NCBI RefSeq assembly: GCF_016908515.1
Contig: NZ_JAFBEA010000002.1
Location: 455,705-519,704, forward strand
Direction of reading: 5' to 3'
Length of the DNA stretch: 64,000 nt
From: Virgibacillus halotolerans
Lineage (GTDB): Bacteria > Bacillota > Bacilli > Bacillales > Amphibacillaceae
Position 1 is the stretch's first letter. Each line of letters opens with the position of its first letter. Of the stretch, positions 1 to 8,956 are shown in pieces. A program made the position numbers and the translations under genes. A model generated the notes under the pieces. It was not told where the DNA came from, did no database searches, and saw nothing but the letters and a program-made list of their open reading frames with translations.

Positions 1-1307
1 TCAAAGTAAAGGATGGCAAAACCGAGGACTATCAAGTCAAGGAGACAAGGCATGGTCCGATTGTTTCCGAGTTTGCTGAAGATAGTGGTAAGGATACCGT
101 TTTTTCATTGAGATGGACCGCGCTCGACCCAACGACAGAGCTCGAGTCGATTTTGGAGATCAATCGAGCGACCAATTGGAAAGAATTTGAAAAGGGCCTC
201 GAAAAGTTCCTTGCACCGGCACAAAACTTTGTATTCGCTTCAAAGGACGGTACAATTGCATACAAAGCGAATGGAAATATACCTATCTATGAAGATGGTG
301 ATGATGCATTATTGCCCCTTCCTGGCTGGGAAAAGAAACATGAGTGGACAGATTATATTCCATTTGACGAATTACCACGCGTTGTCAATCCTGAAAAGGG
401 ATTCATAGCATCGGCAAATAATAAGGTTGTTGGTGAAACGTATCCCTATCATATAAGTAATATGTGGGCACAACCCTATCGTTATGAACGAATTGCCGAA
501 GTACTGGAAAAAAGTGATGAGCTTACAGCTATAGATATGAAAAACTTACAAATGGATACGGTGAATTTACAGGCCCGTGAGTTTGTGCCGCTATTTGCGA
601 CGCATTTGAAAAACGCTGAGCTTAATGAAGTAGAAAAAGAGGCCTTGGCATTACTGGGAAAATGGGATTTTGATGATGATGTTGAAGCGGCCGAACCATT
701 AATATTTCACCGTTGGATGGATGAAATAGAAACCAATTTATATGCAGATGACATACCGGATAATGTGATGCATCTATTTGGCGGACAGGCGCAAACAACT
801 GATATGCTTTTACGAAAAGCTGCTCAAGGTGATGATTCGATATGGATGGAAGAAAACGGTGGTTTGGAAAAAGTACTTCATACATCCTTGAGTAAGACAT
901 TAGCGGACTTAACGGATGAATACGGGAAAGATCTATCCGCATGGAATTGGGGAGGTTATCATAAAGTACAATTTCATCATCCGTTATCAGCAGTTAGTCC
1001 GGTACTAGCATTCTTTTTTAATCATGAAAAGCCGGTACCTGTAGGAGGAAGTAGCGTTACGCCGATGGCAGCAAGCTATAACAACGAAACGGGTGAAGTG
1101 AATCATGGTGCTTCTTGGCGATTTGTAGCAGATATGAATGATTCCGAAACAGGTTTCCATATCGTTGGACCTGGCCAGTCAGGCCATTTCAGAAGTGAAT
1201 GGTATCATGATCAGATGAAAGATTGGGTAGATGGAACCTATCACGAAACAAAATTGAATGTCGACCAAGAAAATAAATTGCTGCTAACCCCAAAAGAAAA
1301 AGATTAA
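1..1307 (+). CDS. Penicillin acylase family protein (5' truncated by window edge)
   Basis: The reading frame is open from the window edge (first whole codon at base 3) to a TAA at 1305-1307, giving about 434 visible residues. An HGPIV stretch near the start and the C-terminal region with a conserved GPGQSGH/HYHDQ-like segment (here GPGQSGHFRSEWYHDQ) are typical of Ntn-hydrolase penicillin amidases, AHL acylases and related amide hydrolases. The catalytic N-terminal serine of the beta chain lies upstream and cannot be checked. The visible part would be most of the beta subunit. Family members cleave N-acyl amides, usually outside the cytoplasm. The substrate cannot be told from this part. A strong terminator follows at once, so it is not cotranscribed with the next operon. 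Confidence 0.85.
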   Translation, partial: KVKDGKTEDYQVKETRHGPIVSEFAEDSGKDTVFSLRWTALDPTTELESILEINRATNWKEFEKGLEKFLAPAQNFVFASKDGTIAYKANGNIPIYEDGDDALLPLPGWEKKHEWTDYIPFDELPRVVNPEKGFIASANNKVVGETYPYHISNMWAQPYRYERIAEVLEKSDELTAIDMKNLQMDTVNLQAREFVPLFATHLKNAELNEVEKEALALLGKWDFDDDVEAAEPLIFHRWMDEIETNLYADDIPDNVMHLFGGQAQTTDMLLRKAAQGDDSIWMEENGGLEKVLHTSLSKTLADLTDEYGKDLSAWNWGGYHKVQFHHPLSAVSPVLAFFFNHEKPVPVGGSSVTPMAASYNNETGEVNHGASWRFVADMNDSETGFHIVGPGQSGHFRSEWYHDQMKDWVDGTYHETKLNVDQENKLLLTPKEKD

Positions 1308-1310
1308 CCC

Positions 1311-1348
1311 AACCCCATTGAGTGCTTAACTCAATGGGGTTCTTTTAT
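1311..1348 (+). terminator. Rho-independent terminator after penicillin acylase gene
   Basis: A perfect 13-bp stem (1311-1323 with 1329-1341) closes a 5-base loop and is followed by CTTTTAT. It starts 3 bases after the stop codon. Confidence 0.9.
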
Positions 1349-1387
1349 ATTATTCACACTTGAATCCATGATAATAATAATTCTCTC

Positions 1388-1416
1388 TTGTAAAACGTTT
1401 ACAATTATCTTATACT
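1388..1416 (+). promoter_or_regulatory. Sigma-A type promoter of the kdgR operon, with cre-like element
   Basis: TTGTAA (1388-1393) and TATACT (1411-1416) are separated by 17 bases. The -35 box lies in a near-palindrome, TTGTAAAACGTTTACAA (1388-1404), which resembles a CcpA cre box with one extra base in the middle. Catabolite control here is therefore possible but not certain. Confidence 0.6.
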
Positions 1417-1430
1417 ATTACTAAATCGAT

Positions 1431-1450
1431 TTACTAAACCGGTTTAGTAA
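1431..1450 (+). promoter_or_regulatory. Perfect 20-bp palindromic operator before kdgR
   Basis: TTACTAAACCGGTTTAGTAA is a perfect inverted repeat with a central CG, the usual shape of a LacI/GalR-family operator. It begins 15 bases after the -10 box, where bound repressor would block transcription. This suggests that the LacI-type protein encoded just downstream controls its own operon. Confidence 0.75.
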
Positions 1451-1477
1451 CCTGTAAATGACTTAGGAGAATATAAA

Positions 1478-2476
1478 ATGAAAACAATTACAATGGCAGA
1501 TGTGGCAAAGCAAGCTGGTGTTTCTAAAAGTACTGTTTCCCAATTTTTAAATGGTCGATATGATTACATGGGGGAAAAAACAAAGAAACGCATAGAACTA
1601 GCAATAAAGGAATTAGGTTATAGCCCAAATATCATCGCAAGAAGCTTGAAACAAAAATCGACGATGACCATTGGAGTGATCGTCGCAAATATCCTGCACG
1701 TATTTTCAACCCAGGTTATTCGTGCAATTGAAGATTTCTGTAATGAATCAAATTTCCACATCATCGTCTGCAATGCCGATGATAACCCTGCGAAGGAAAA
1801 ACGATATATTGATATGCTTCGTGCTAAACAGGTAGATGGTATTATCGCTTTTCCAACAGGGGAGAACGTGGAACTTTATAACCAATTGACCGATAGTAAT
1901 TACCCGATTGTTTTTATGGATCGGATTGTTCCAGGGATATCTATTGATACTGTGCTGTTGGACAATAAAAGGGCTGCCAAAATTGCGGTTGATAGGTTTG
2001 TGGAAAAAGGTTACCAGCGAATCGGCCTACTTACTCCACCACTTAGTGAAGGTGTAACACCGAGAAAAGAGCGGATTCAAGGCTACAAAAACGCATTGCA
2101 GAGCCAGCATATTCCATTTAATCCAGACTATCTATCAAGTACTGATATTTCGGAAGTTCAAGCAAGCCTGGATGCAATGCTAAGACTTCCTAATCCGCCA
2201 AACGCGCTTTTGGCATTAAATGATCGAACACTGTTTGAAGTGCTGAAATACGCAAAAAAGCAGCAGCTAAACATTTCAGAAGACCTTGCGCTGATAGGTA
2301 TTGATGATGTGTCTTTCGCTAGTTTTTATAGCCCGGCATTAACAACCGTTGCCCAGCCCGCTTTTGAAATGGGGAGAAAAGCCGCAACACTACTATTAAA
2401 TAGAATAAAAAATAAGTACACAGATCCGGAAATTTACCGATTTGAACCACAGTTAATGTCGAGGGAATCTTGCTAA
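1478..2476 (+). CDS. kdgR: LacI-family transcriptional regulator, KdgR type
   Basis: A 332-residue LacI/GalR regulator. The N-terminal helix-turn-helix is at residues 4-25 (VAKQAGVSKSTVSQFLNGR), followed by a periplasmic-binding-protein-like sugar sensor domain. It is the first gene of an operon with KDG kinase and KDPG aldolase genes, as kdgR is in Bacillus subtilis, so it probably represses the operon until a KDG-related inducer appears. An AGGAG site lies 9 bases before the ATG. A perfect palindromic operator sits between its promoter and start. The effector is inferred from neighbours; it could instead sense another sugar acid carried by the TRAP system. Confidence 0.85.
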   Translation: MKTITMADVAKQAGVSKSTVSQFLNGRYDYMGEKTKKRIELAIKELGYSPNIIARSLKQKSTMTIGVIVANILHVFSTQVIRAIEDFCNESNFHIIVCNADDNPAKEKRYIDMLRAKQVDGIIAFPTGENVELYNQLTDSNYPIVFMDRIVPGISIDTVLLDNKRAAKIAVDRFVEKGYQRIGLLTPPLSEGVTPRKERIQGYKNALQSQHIPFNPDYLSSTDISEVQASLDAMLRLPNPPNALLALNDRTLFEVLKYAKKQQLNISEDLALIGIDDVSFASFYSPALTTVAQPAFEMGRKAATLLLNRIKNKYTDPEIYRFEPQLMSRESC

Positions 2477-2513
2477 AAGGCAATTAACTTAAAGAAGGGG
2501 AGTATAGATTTAT

Positions 2514-3071
2514 ATGAAAGAAATAACTAAAAGCATCGTGAACGAGGTATCTGAAGTATTGGGGCAAATAAATCCAGAAGAATCTATGAAACTAGCAAAG
2601 GAACTACATCACGCAAAAAAAATTTTTGTTGCTGGTACCGGACGATCAGGTTTAATTGGTAAAGTATTTGCCATGAGGATGATGCATAGTGATTATCCCA
2701 TTTATGTTGTCGGAGAGACGATTACACCTAGTATTAAATCTGATGATCTGCTGCTTATCATTTCTGGATCAGGTTCTACAGGATCGCTTCAGCAATATGC
2801 GATAAAAGCGAAAGAAGTTGGTGCAACAGTAGCATTAGTTACTACAAATAAGACTGCGGCAATTGGACAATTAAGCGATTGTACGGTTTGTATCCCTGCG
2901 GCAACGAAGAAGCGTCTTGCATCAGAGCCGGAAACAATCCAACCACTTGGCAGCCAGTTTGACCAAACTGCACATTTACTGTTAGATTCTGTTGTTGTTT
3001 ATCTTTTAGAACAACATCCGAAAGGACATAATCATACAGCACTGAATCAAAAGCATGCAAATTTAGAATAA
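2514..3071 (+). CDS. hxlB: 6-phospho-3-hexuloisomerase (SIS domain), HxlB type
   Basis: A 185-residue SIS-domain protein that matches HxlB in length and ends in HANLE like the B. subtilis enzyme. The phosphosugar loop is AGTGRSGL (residues 40-47), and a second Ser/Gly loop, SGSGSTGS, follows near 84-91. HxlB converts D-arabino-3-hexulose-6-phosphate to fructose-6-phosphate in the ribulose monophosphate pathway. The conserved QPxGSxFEQ motif reads QPLGSQFDQ here (143-151), so the presumed catalytic Glu is Asp-150. Its usual partner hxlA is not adjacent but is the last gene of the same operon. An isomerase for another phosphosugar is possible. Confidence 0.8.
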   Translation: MKEITKSIVNEVSEVLGQINPEESMKLAKELHHAKKIFVAGTGRSGLIGKVFAMRMMHSDYPIYVVGETITPSIKSDDLLLIISGSGSTGSLQQYAIKAKEVGATVALVTTNKTAAIGQLSDCTVCIPAATKKRLASEPETIQPLGSQFDQTAHLLLDSVVVYLLEQHPKGHNHTALNQKHANLE

Positions 3072-3089
3072 GAAAAGAGGATACTTATC

Positions 3090-3725
3090 ATGACAATTAT
3101 AGAAACGATTAAGAAAAGCAAAATTATAGCTGTTATTCGTAAAGCAGAGGAGAAAAACATTGTACCGATACTTGAGGCACTTTCCCAAGGGGGCATAAAT
3201 GCAGTGGAAATTACTGCGGAAACGCCAAATGTTACAGGTATAATTGAAAAGGCTGTAACAAATTTGGGTGATAAAGTAGCGATTGGTGCGGGGACGGTAC
3301 TCGATCCTGAAACAGCGAGAGCGGTAATAATGGCGGGTGCAGCGTTTATCGTATCTCCGACATTAAATATCAATACTTTAAAACTTACGAACCGATATGG
3401 CATATTAAACATTCCGGGGGTTTTATCGCCAACGGAAATTGTAACGGCCTATGAGCACGGTGCAAAGATGGTTAAGATTTTCCCAGCAGATGCATTTGGA
3501 CCGAACTACGTAAAAAATATACTAGGACCACTTCCACATGTTCAAGCAATGGTAACAGGTGGCATTACGCTTGATAATATGAATGAGTTTCTGTCAAAAG
3601 GCAGTGTTGCCGTTGGGATAGGGAGTAATCTCGTCAACGCGAAACAACTTCAGACAGCAGAAGATTATCAACAACTAACGAAACGAGCTGTTCAGTATGT
3701 TGCGAAGTTAGAAGACAAATCATAA
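3090..3725 (+). CDS. kdgA: 2-dehydro-3-deoxy-6-phosphogluconate (KDPG) aldolase
   Basis: A 211-residue class I aldolase of the Eda/KdgA family. It has a conserved Glu in VEIT (Glu-40), the glycine-rich IGAGTV turn, and the Schiff-base lysine in KIFPAD (Lys-129). It splits KDPG into pyruvate and glyceraldehyde-3-phosphate. The LRT segment of enterobacterial Eda is replaced by AET. It follows hxlB by 18 bases with a good ribosome site (AAAGAGGA). With the kinase further down the operon it completes KDG breakdown. Action on a related 2-keto-3-deoxy acid phosphate cannot be excluded. Confidence 0.85.
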   Translation: MTIIETIKKSKIIAVIRKAEEKNIVPILEALSQGGINAVEITAETPNVTGIIEKAVTNLGDKVAIGAGTVLDPETARAVIMAGAAFIVSPTLNINTLKLTNRYGILNIPGVLSPTEIVTAYEHGAKMVKIFPADAFGPNYVKNILGPLPHVQAMVTGGITLDNMNEFLSKGSVAVGIGSNLVNAKQLQTAEDYQQLTKRAVQYVAKLEDKS

Positions 3726-3752
3726 AAAACAAGCAGAAGGGAGTTTAAAAAC

Positions 3753-4772
3753 ATGACAGGACTTAAAAATGTTCCATTAATATTAATTATGATAGCGCTT
3801 GCTATCTTAACTGCATGTAGTGAGAATGGCGGGGATGAGGATGAAGGAACCATTAAAATTATCTCCGCACATAACCAGACATCGCCAGATAGTCCCTACC
3901 AAGTAGGTTTGCTGGAATTTAAAAAAATTGCAGAAGAAGAATCAAATGGATCGATTGAAGTAGAAGTACATGCGGGAACAATTGGGACAGAGGAATCTGA
4001 ACTGGTAGAAAAACTGCAATTAGGTGCAGCTGATATGGTACTCGTATCTCCAGGTTTTATGACACAAACGGGTATAAAAGAAGTTGATCTATTTTCATTT
4101 CCCTATTTATTTTCGAGTTATGAGCAATGGGAATCTACCGTGGATGGAGATCCTGGAGAAAAAATGAGTGAGTTAATCAATGAAAAATCTAATAATTCTT
4201 TTAAATTACTCGGTTATTGGTCTGCCGGTGTTAGACATTATTATGGAAAAAAGCCAATCGAAACCATCGATGATTTAAAAGGAGTGTCGATCCGGACCCA
4301 AACTTCTGGAGTAGTAGGAGACTTCTGGAAGAAAACAGGAGCGATTCCCTCATCTATATCATGGGGTGAATTGTATCAGGGGTTGCAACAGGACGTTGTA
4401 GACGCTTCAGAAAACTCTTATCCGTATTTCGTGCAGGAAAACCATCATACGACGAAAAATGGCAAATATATTACAGAAACTGCACATGATTATACAACAA
4501 GATTTTTATTGTTTAATGGGGATAAGTTTGATGCTTACTCAAAAGAACATCAAGAGATAATCTTAAAGGCAGCAGAAGCCTCGGTGAAAGCTGAGCGTGA
4601 AGCAGTTGATAAGCAGGATGAAGAATATAAGCAAAAAGCAATTGATGAAGGAGCAGAAGTGAATGAAATTGATAAAGAACCATTTATGGAATTAGTGAAT
4701 CCAATCCAGGATCAAGCTGCAAAAGACATTGGTGTTGAGAAGTTATTGCAGGAGATTAGAGACATGGAGTAA
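3753..4772 (+). CDS. dctP: TRAP transporter solute-binding lipoprotein, DctP family
   Basis: A 339-residue extracytoplasmic binding protein. A signal peptide ends in the lipobox LTACS, with Cys-22 as the lipid anchor. The family core is present: the substrate-carboxylate-binding arginine lies in the IRTQTS segment, followed by the WGELYQGLQQ region and DASEN. It would capture a sugar acid, most likely KDG or a uronate given the genes around it, and deliver it to the DctQ/DctM permease encoded next. The ligand is inferred from operon context only. Confidence 0.85.
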   Translation: MTGLKNVPLILIMIALAILTACSENGGDEDEGTIKIISAHNQTSPDSPYQVGLLEFKKIAEEESNGSIEVEVHAGTIGTEESELVEKLQLGAADMVLVSPGFMTQTGIKEVDLFSFPYLFSSYEQWESTVDGDPGEKMSELINEKSNNSFKLLGYWSAGVRHYYGKKPIETIDDLKGVSIRTQTSGVVGDFWKKTGAIPSSISWGELYQGLQQDVVDASENSYPYFVQENHHTTKNGKYITETAHDYTTRFLLFNGDKFDAYSKEHQEIILKAAEASVKAEREAVDKQDEEYKQKAIDEGAEVNEIDKEPFMELVNPIQDQAAKDIGVEKLLQEIRDME

Positions 4773-4829
4773 AGGATCAAAATTCTATTTTGTAACATTT
4801 AAATAAATGATAAATGAGGAGGTACACTT

Positions 4830-5315
4830 ATGGATCGTTTTGTACGGGCACTAGAGAAGGTACAGTTGATTGCAGGCGTAATATTTTTGTCTATCTTTTT
4901 CCTAGTCATTATTTTTCAAATCATTACAAGGCATATGGGTATATCTGTAATTTGGACTGAAGAGGTAGCAAATTATTCTTTTATATGGGCCGTATTTATG
5001 GGGGCAGCTGTAATGGTAAAAAGGCGGGAGCATTTTAATTTTGATTTTATTTTAAGGAAATTTAGGCATAAGAAAAAAGCATCGATACAGCTGATTAGTG
5101 ATCTTGTTTTGATTATATTTAATCTGTTTATATTTTTACTTGGTTTGCAGGTAGTTAGTGAATTTTGGAATTATACATGGGCAGCAATACCGGAAATGAA
5201 AATGGGTTATGTTTGGATTTCGATTCCGATCATGGCAGGTAGTATGATCATTTATTCTATTTCCCACCTAATGGAACATATAAAATTACTTAGCGCAAAG
5301 GAGGTAAATGAATAA
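4830..5315 (+). CDS. dctQ: TRAP transporter small membrane subunit, DctQ family
   Basis: A 161-residue protein with four hydrophobic membrane segments and the typical sequence around WTEEVANYSFIWAVFMG. It is the small permease subunit that joins the solute-binding protein to DctM. A strong GAGGAGG site precedes the ATG. The stop codon overlaps the dctM start by one base (TAATG), which indicates translational coupling. Confidence 0.9.
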   Translation: MDRFVRALEKVQLIAGVIFLSIFFLVIIFQIITRHMGISVIWTEEVANYSFIWAVFMGAAVMVKRREHFNFDFILRKFRHKKKASIQLISDLVLIIFNLFIFLLGLQVVSEFWNYTWAAIPEMKMGYVWISIPIMAGSMIIYSISHLMEHIKLLSAKEVNE

Positions 5316-6601
5316 TGGGATTTTTATTACTTGGAGTGTTTATTGTATTAATGCTTATCGGTGTACCAATCGCGTTTGTAATAGGTATTGTTGCACTAAT
5401 AGGTATATTTAACATCCCTTATACACCAGAAGCAACGGTTCCGATGAAAATGGTGAATGGCCTGGATTCCTTTGTATTATTGGCAGTGCCATTATTTATT
5501 TTTGCTGCGAATCTAATGAACGCCGGAAAAATTTCCACGAAATTGATTGACCTTGCAATGGCAATTGTGGGGCCAATACGCGGCGGATTAGCGCATACAA
5601 ATATATTAGTATCTATGATGTTTGCTGGAGTATCAGGCGCTGCACAAGCAGATACAGCAGGAGTTGGTAAAATACTTATTCCAAGTATGACGAAGAATGG
5701 CTATGACAAGGAAACATCAGTAGCGGTTACTGCTGCATCATCAACAATAGGCGTTGTTATTCCACCAAGTATTCCGATGATCATTTTTGCAGGTTTAACA
5801 AACGCATCAATAGGCGCGTTATTTCTTGGAGGGATCATTCCAGGTATTTTAATTGGGCTCGGCATGATGATTTTTGTATATATCTTAGCTGTAAAAAGAA
5901 ATTACCCCAAAACAGCGCGTGTTGAATTCACTAAGTTTATAAAGTTATTTGTTCAGACAATTCCAGCTTTATTTACACCAATTATTATTATTGGTGGGAT
6001 AATTTCCGGCTTAATTACAGCGACTGAAGCCGCAGCAGTTGCGTCATTATATACGATAATTATTAGTATATTCCTTTATAAAACACTTAAATTAAAAGAT
6101 TTACCGAAAATACTAATTGATACACTGGGCTTAAGTTCTTTATCGTTGTTTGCCTTAGCTGCTGCTAGTGCACTAGGTGAGTTGATGAGTTATTACCAAC
6201 TAGGAACAATGGCACAGGAATTCTTCACGGATCATGTAGGTACTAAATGGGTATTTATGTTACTTATTATCGCTTTCTTCCTTTTCATTGGCACATTTAT
6301 GGATGCAATTCCGGCAATGATTCTATTTGTGCCAGTCATTTTGCCAACGGCGCTACAATTCGGAATTGAACCAGTACACCTTGGATTAATTATTGTTATG
6401 ACCTTGGCGATTGGGCTTGTAACACCACCATATGGATTATGTTTATTACTCGCAGCAAAGATCGGTGATCTCACGATTGAAAGATCCTTTATTGCCGTAC
6501 TTCCATATATCGCGATTGTTTTAATTGTACTGTTATTTATCGCATTTTTCCCTGATATCGCCTTTTATATTCCAAAAATGATTAATCCGGGATTGTTTTA
6601 A
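5315..6601 (+). CDS. dctM: TRAP transporter large permease subunit, DctM family
   Basis: A 428-residue, strongly hydrophobic protein of normal DctM length with about 12 membrane segments. Family landmarks include MMFAGVSGAAQADTA (around residues 100-115) and the VVIPPSIPMIIFAG segment. It couples sodium entry to solute uptake. Its start overlaps the dctQ stop by one base. With DctP and DctQ it forms a full TRAP system dedicated to the substrate of this operon. Confidence 0.92.
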   Translation: MGFLLLGVFIVLMLIGVPIAFVIGIVALIGIFNIPYTPEATVPMKMVNGLDSFVLLAVPLFIFAANLMNAGKISTKLIDLAMAIVGPIRGGLAHTNILVSMMFAGVSGAAQADTAGVGKILIPSMTKNGYDKETSVAVTAASSTIGVVIPPSIPMIIFAGLTNASIGALFLGGIIPGILIGLGMMIFVYILAVKRNYPKTARVEFTKFIKLFVQTIPALFTPIIIIGGIISGLITATEAAAVASLYTIIISIFLYKTLKLKDLPKILIDTLGLSSLSLFALAAASALGELMSYYQLGTMAQEFFTDHVGTKWVFMLLIIAFFLFIGTFMDAIPAMILFVPVILPTALQFGIEPVHLGLIIVMTLAIGLVTPPYGLCLLLAAKIGDLTIERSFIAVLPYIAIVLIVLLFIAFFPDIAFYIPKMINPGLF

Positions 6602-6622
6602 AACGATTGAAGGAGTGAGAAC

Positions 6623-7309
6623 ATGTTAACGCAAATAGAACAAAGTAAGAAAAATGCTGGGGAAGCGGCTGTCAATTATATAAAAGATGGCATGGTTATT
6701 GGTTTAGGTTCAGGTTCAACGATTTATTGGATGCTGAAAAAGTTAGCTGAACGCATAAAAGAAGGTTTGGATATAAAAGGGATACCGACTTCGGTAAAGA
6801 CAGAAAAGCTGGCAAAAGATTTTGGTATTCCATTAACAACTTTCTCAGAGGTGGAACAAATAGATCTAGCAATTGATGGTGCGGATGAGGTGGATAATGA
6901 TCTGAATCTTCTGAAAGGTGGTGGAGGTTCATTGGTCAGAGAGAAGATAGTCGATGCTGAAGCGAAGCAATTAATTATTATTGTGGATGAATCTAAAATG
7001 GTCCCCCATTTGGGGGCGTTTGCGCTTCCTGTTGAAGTCGTTCCATTTGGCTGGGAACTTACTGCGAAAAATATTACTGAGCATGGCTGTATCCCACAAT
7101 TAAGGGAAGTAGATAATAAAGTATTTGTTTCTAATAACGGCAATTATATTTTGGATTGTCAATTCACTGAAATCAGACAGCCAAAGCAATTACATGAACA
7201 ATTAAAGCTAGCTGTTGGTGTAGTGGAAACAGGTTTATTTTCGGAAATGGCTGACATAGTAATCATTGCAACAAAGAAAGGCATAGATATTTTACCGAAA
7301 TACAAATAA
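6623..7309 (+). CDS. rpiA: Ribose-5-phosphate isomerase A
   Basis: A 228-residue RpiA of normal length. It has the GLGSGST phosphate-binding loop (27-33), the catalytic IDGADEVD segment (around 82-89) and the KGGGGSLVREK loop. It interconverts ribose-5-phosphate and ribulose-5-phosphate. Placed between a TRAP transporter and KDG kinase it has no role in KDG breakdown itself, but it could supply or remove the ribulose-5-phosphate used by the HxlA/HxlB pair at the two ends of the same operon. The ribosome site is GGAGTG. Whether a second rpi gene exists elsewhere cannot be seen. Confidence 0.9.
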   Translation: MLTQIEQSKKNAGEAAVNYIKDGMVIGLGSGSTIYWMLKKLAERIKEGLDIKGIPTSVKTEKLAKDFGIPLTTFSEVEQIDLAIDGADEVDNDLNLLKGGGGSLVREKIVDAEAKQLIIIVDESKMVPHLGAFALPVEVVPFGWELTAKNITEHGCIPQLREVDNKVFVSNNGNYILDCQFTEIRQPKQLHEQLKLAVGVVETGLFSEMADIVIIATKKGIDILPKYK

Positions 7310-7348
7310 TGAGCATTACGATATGTAGCATTACTGGGAGGTATATAA

Positions 7349-8299
7349 ATGAATGACGTTATCACGATTGGTGAATCCATGATCACATTTGATCCGGATG
7401 TAAAAGGGCCGATGAAATATGTAAATGGATTTAGAAAAAAAGTTGGTGGAGCAGAATTAAATGTTGCTATAGGCTGCTCACGTCTAGGATTGAAGGCGGG
7501 GTGGATCAGTAGGTTGGGTAATGATGAATTTGGTAGATACATTCAAACCTTTGCTCGTGGAGAGGGGATAGATGTGTCCCAATTGTCTCTAGTAGAATCT
7601 TATCCAACTTCATTGAATTTTAAAGAAATCATGGAAGATGGTAATGTAAGAACCTTCTATTATAGGGACAAATCGCCAACATTGACCATGACACCTGCAG
7701 ATTTAAATGAAGCCTATTTTAAGCAAGCAAAAATCTTACATTTTACAGGTATTTTTCCTGCAATTGGACCGAACCATATCAAAATTGTTGAGCAGGCAAT
7801 TGCTCTGGCAAAAAGGCATGGGCTAAAGGTTTCCTTTGACCCAAATATTCGACTTCGTATGTGGAGCAAGCAAGAAGCAAGAGAGACTCTATCTAAGCTG
7901 TTACCACATGTTGATATTCTGCTCGCTGGTGATGAGGAAATGGATATTATTATTGGAGAAAGCGATCCAAAGATGATTATCGAAAAAGCGAAACAACTTG
8001 GTATATCTTATATCGCTATTAAGCAGGGAGATAAGGGTGCGGTTGGTTACTATGGTGGGGATATCGTTGTAGCACCACCAGTAAAAGCATCCAAAGTTGT
8101 GGATACAGTTGGTGCTGGAGACGGGTTTAATGCAGGGATTCTTTACGGTATACTACACAACTGGCAACTTAAAAAAACATTACATTTTGCTAATACAATT
8201 GGTTCGATGGTCGTCTCGGTGGCGGGAGATAATGAGGGATTGCCTTATTATGAGGATGTACAGGAACGCCTTGGGGAAATTGAGCGAATTGAGAGGTAA
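7349..8299 (+). CDS. kdgK: 2-keto-3-deoxygluconate kinase (PfkB family)
   Basis: A 316-residue PfkB/ribokinase-family sugar kinase. The N-terminal ITIGESMITFDP start and VGGAELNVAIGCSRLG region are typical of KDG kinases. The catalytic-base motif DTVGAGDGFNAG lies near residues 251-262. It phosphorylates KDG to KDPG, the substrate of the aldolase encoded earlier in the operon. A GGGAGG site precedes the ATG. Fructokinases share the fold, but neighbouring kdgA and kdgR favour KDG kinase. Confidence 0.85.
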   Translation: MNDVITIGESMITFDPDVKGPMKYVNGFRKKVGGAELNVAIGCSRLGLKAGWISRLGNDEFGRYIQTFARGEGIDVSQLSLVESYPTSLNFKEIMEDGNVRTFYYRDKSPTLTMTPADLNEAYFKQAKILHFTGIFPAIGPNHIKIVEQAIALAKRHGLKVSFDPNIRLRMWSKQEARETLSKLLPHVDILLAGDEEMDIIIGESDPKMIIEKAKQLGISYIAIKQGDKGAVGYYGGDIVVAPPVKASKVVDTVGAGDGFNAGILYGILHNWQLKKTLHFANTIGSMVVSVAGDNEGLPYYEDVQERLGEIERIER

Positions 8300-8314
8300 A
8301 AAAGAGGTGAAAAA

Positions 8315-8941
8315 ATGAAATTACAGCTAGCACTCGATCGTTTAACAAGAAATGAATGTTTTCGAATTGTGAATGAAACGAAACAGAGCATTGATGTGAT
8401 AGAAGTAGGTACAGGTATGGTTAAGGAATATGGTATGTCGCTTGTAAGAGAAATGAAAGAGCGTTATCCGGAAAAAATACTTGTTGCTGATATGAAGACC
8501 TGTGATGCTGGCAAACATGAAGCGCGTCAGGCATTTGAAGCTGGTGCTGATATAACAACTGTGATGGCTTTTTCTTCAGATATTACAATTACAGATACGT
8601 TGGAAGTTGCTCGAAAAATGGGTAAACGTATCATGATTGATTTGCTGGAAGTTTCTTTTCGGGATCGAGTGGCCGAACTACATGAACTTGGTGTTGATTT
8701 AATCAGTTTGCATATTGGCAAAGATAAACAGCGTACAAAGAGCTTTAATACAACTTTATTTTCATTAGTAAACGGTTTTGATTTTGATGTTACGGTTGCG
8801 GGCGGAATCAGTATGAAGACACTGCCATATTTAATTGAAAAAGAACCAGATACAATTATTATAGGAAGTGCCATAACAAATGCTGAAAACCCAGGAGAAG
8901 TTGCCGCTGGACTGATGAATATGATTAAAAGTACTAAATAA
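8315..8941 (+). CDS. hxlA: 3-hexulose-6-phosphate synthase, HxlA type (OMPDC superfamily)
   Basis: A 208-residue member of the orotidine-5'-phosphate decarboxylase superfamily. Active-site landmarks are LALD (Asp-8), EVGT (Glu-30) and DMKTCDAG (Asp-59, Lys-61, Asp-64). The HxGxDxQ motif typical of hexulose-phosphate synthase reads HIGKDKQ (133-139); keto-gulonate-phosphate decarboxylases have an Arg-containing motif there instead. HPS joins formaldehyde to ribulose-5-phosphate, or runs in reverse. The DAGK segment, however, is like the decarboxylases, so a related activity is possible. It ends the operon and is followed by a terminator. Confidence 0.78.
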   Translation: MKLQLALDRLTRNECFRIVNETKQSIDVIEVGTGMVKEYGMSLVREMKERYPEKILVADMKTCDAGKHEARQAFEAGADITTVMAFSSDITITDTLEVARKMGKRIMIDLLEVSFRDRVAELHELGVDLISLHIGKDKQRTKSFNTTLFSLVNGFDFDVTVAGGISMKTLPYLIEKEPDTIIIGSAITNAENPGEVAAGLMNMIKSTK

Positions 8942-8956
8942 CCAGCCTAGTTAAAA

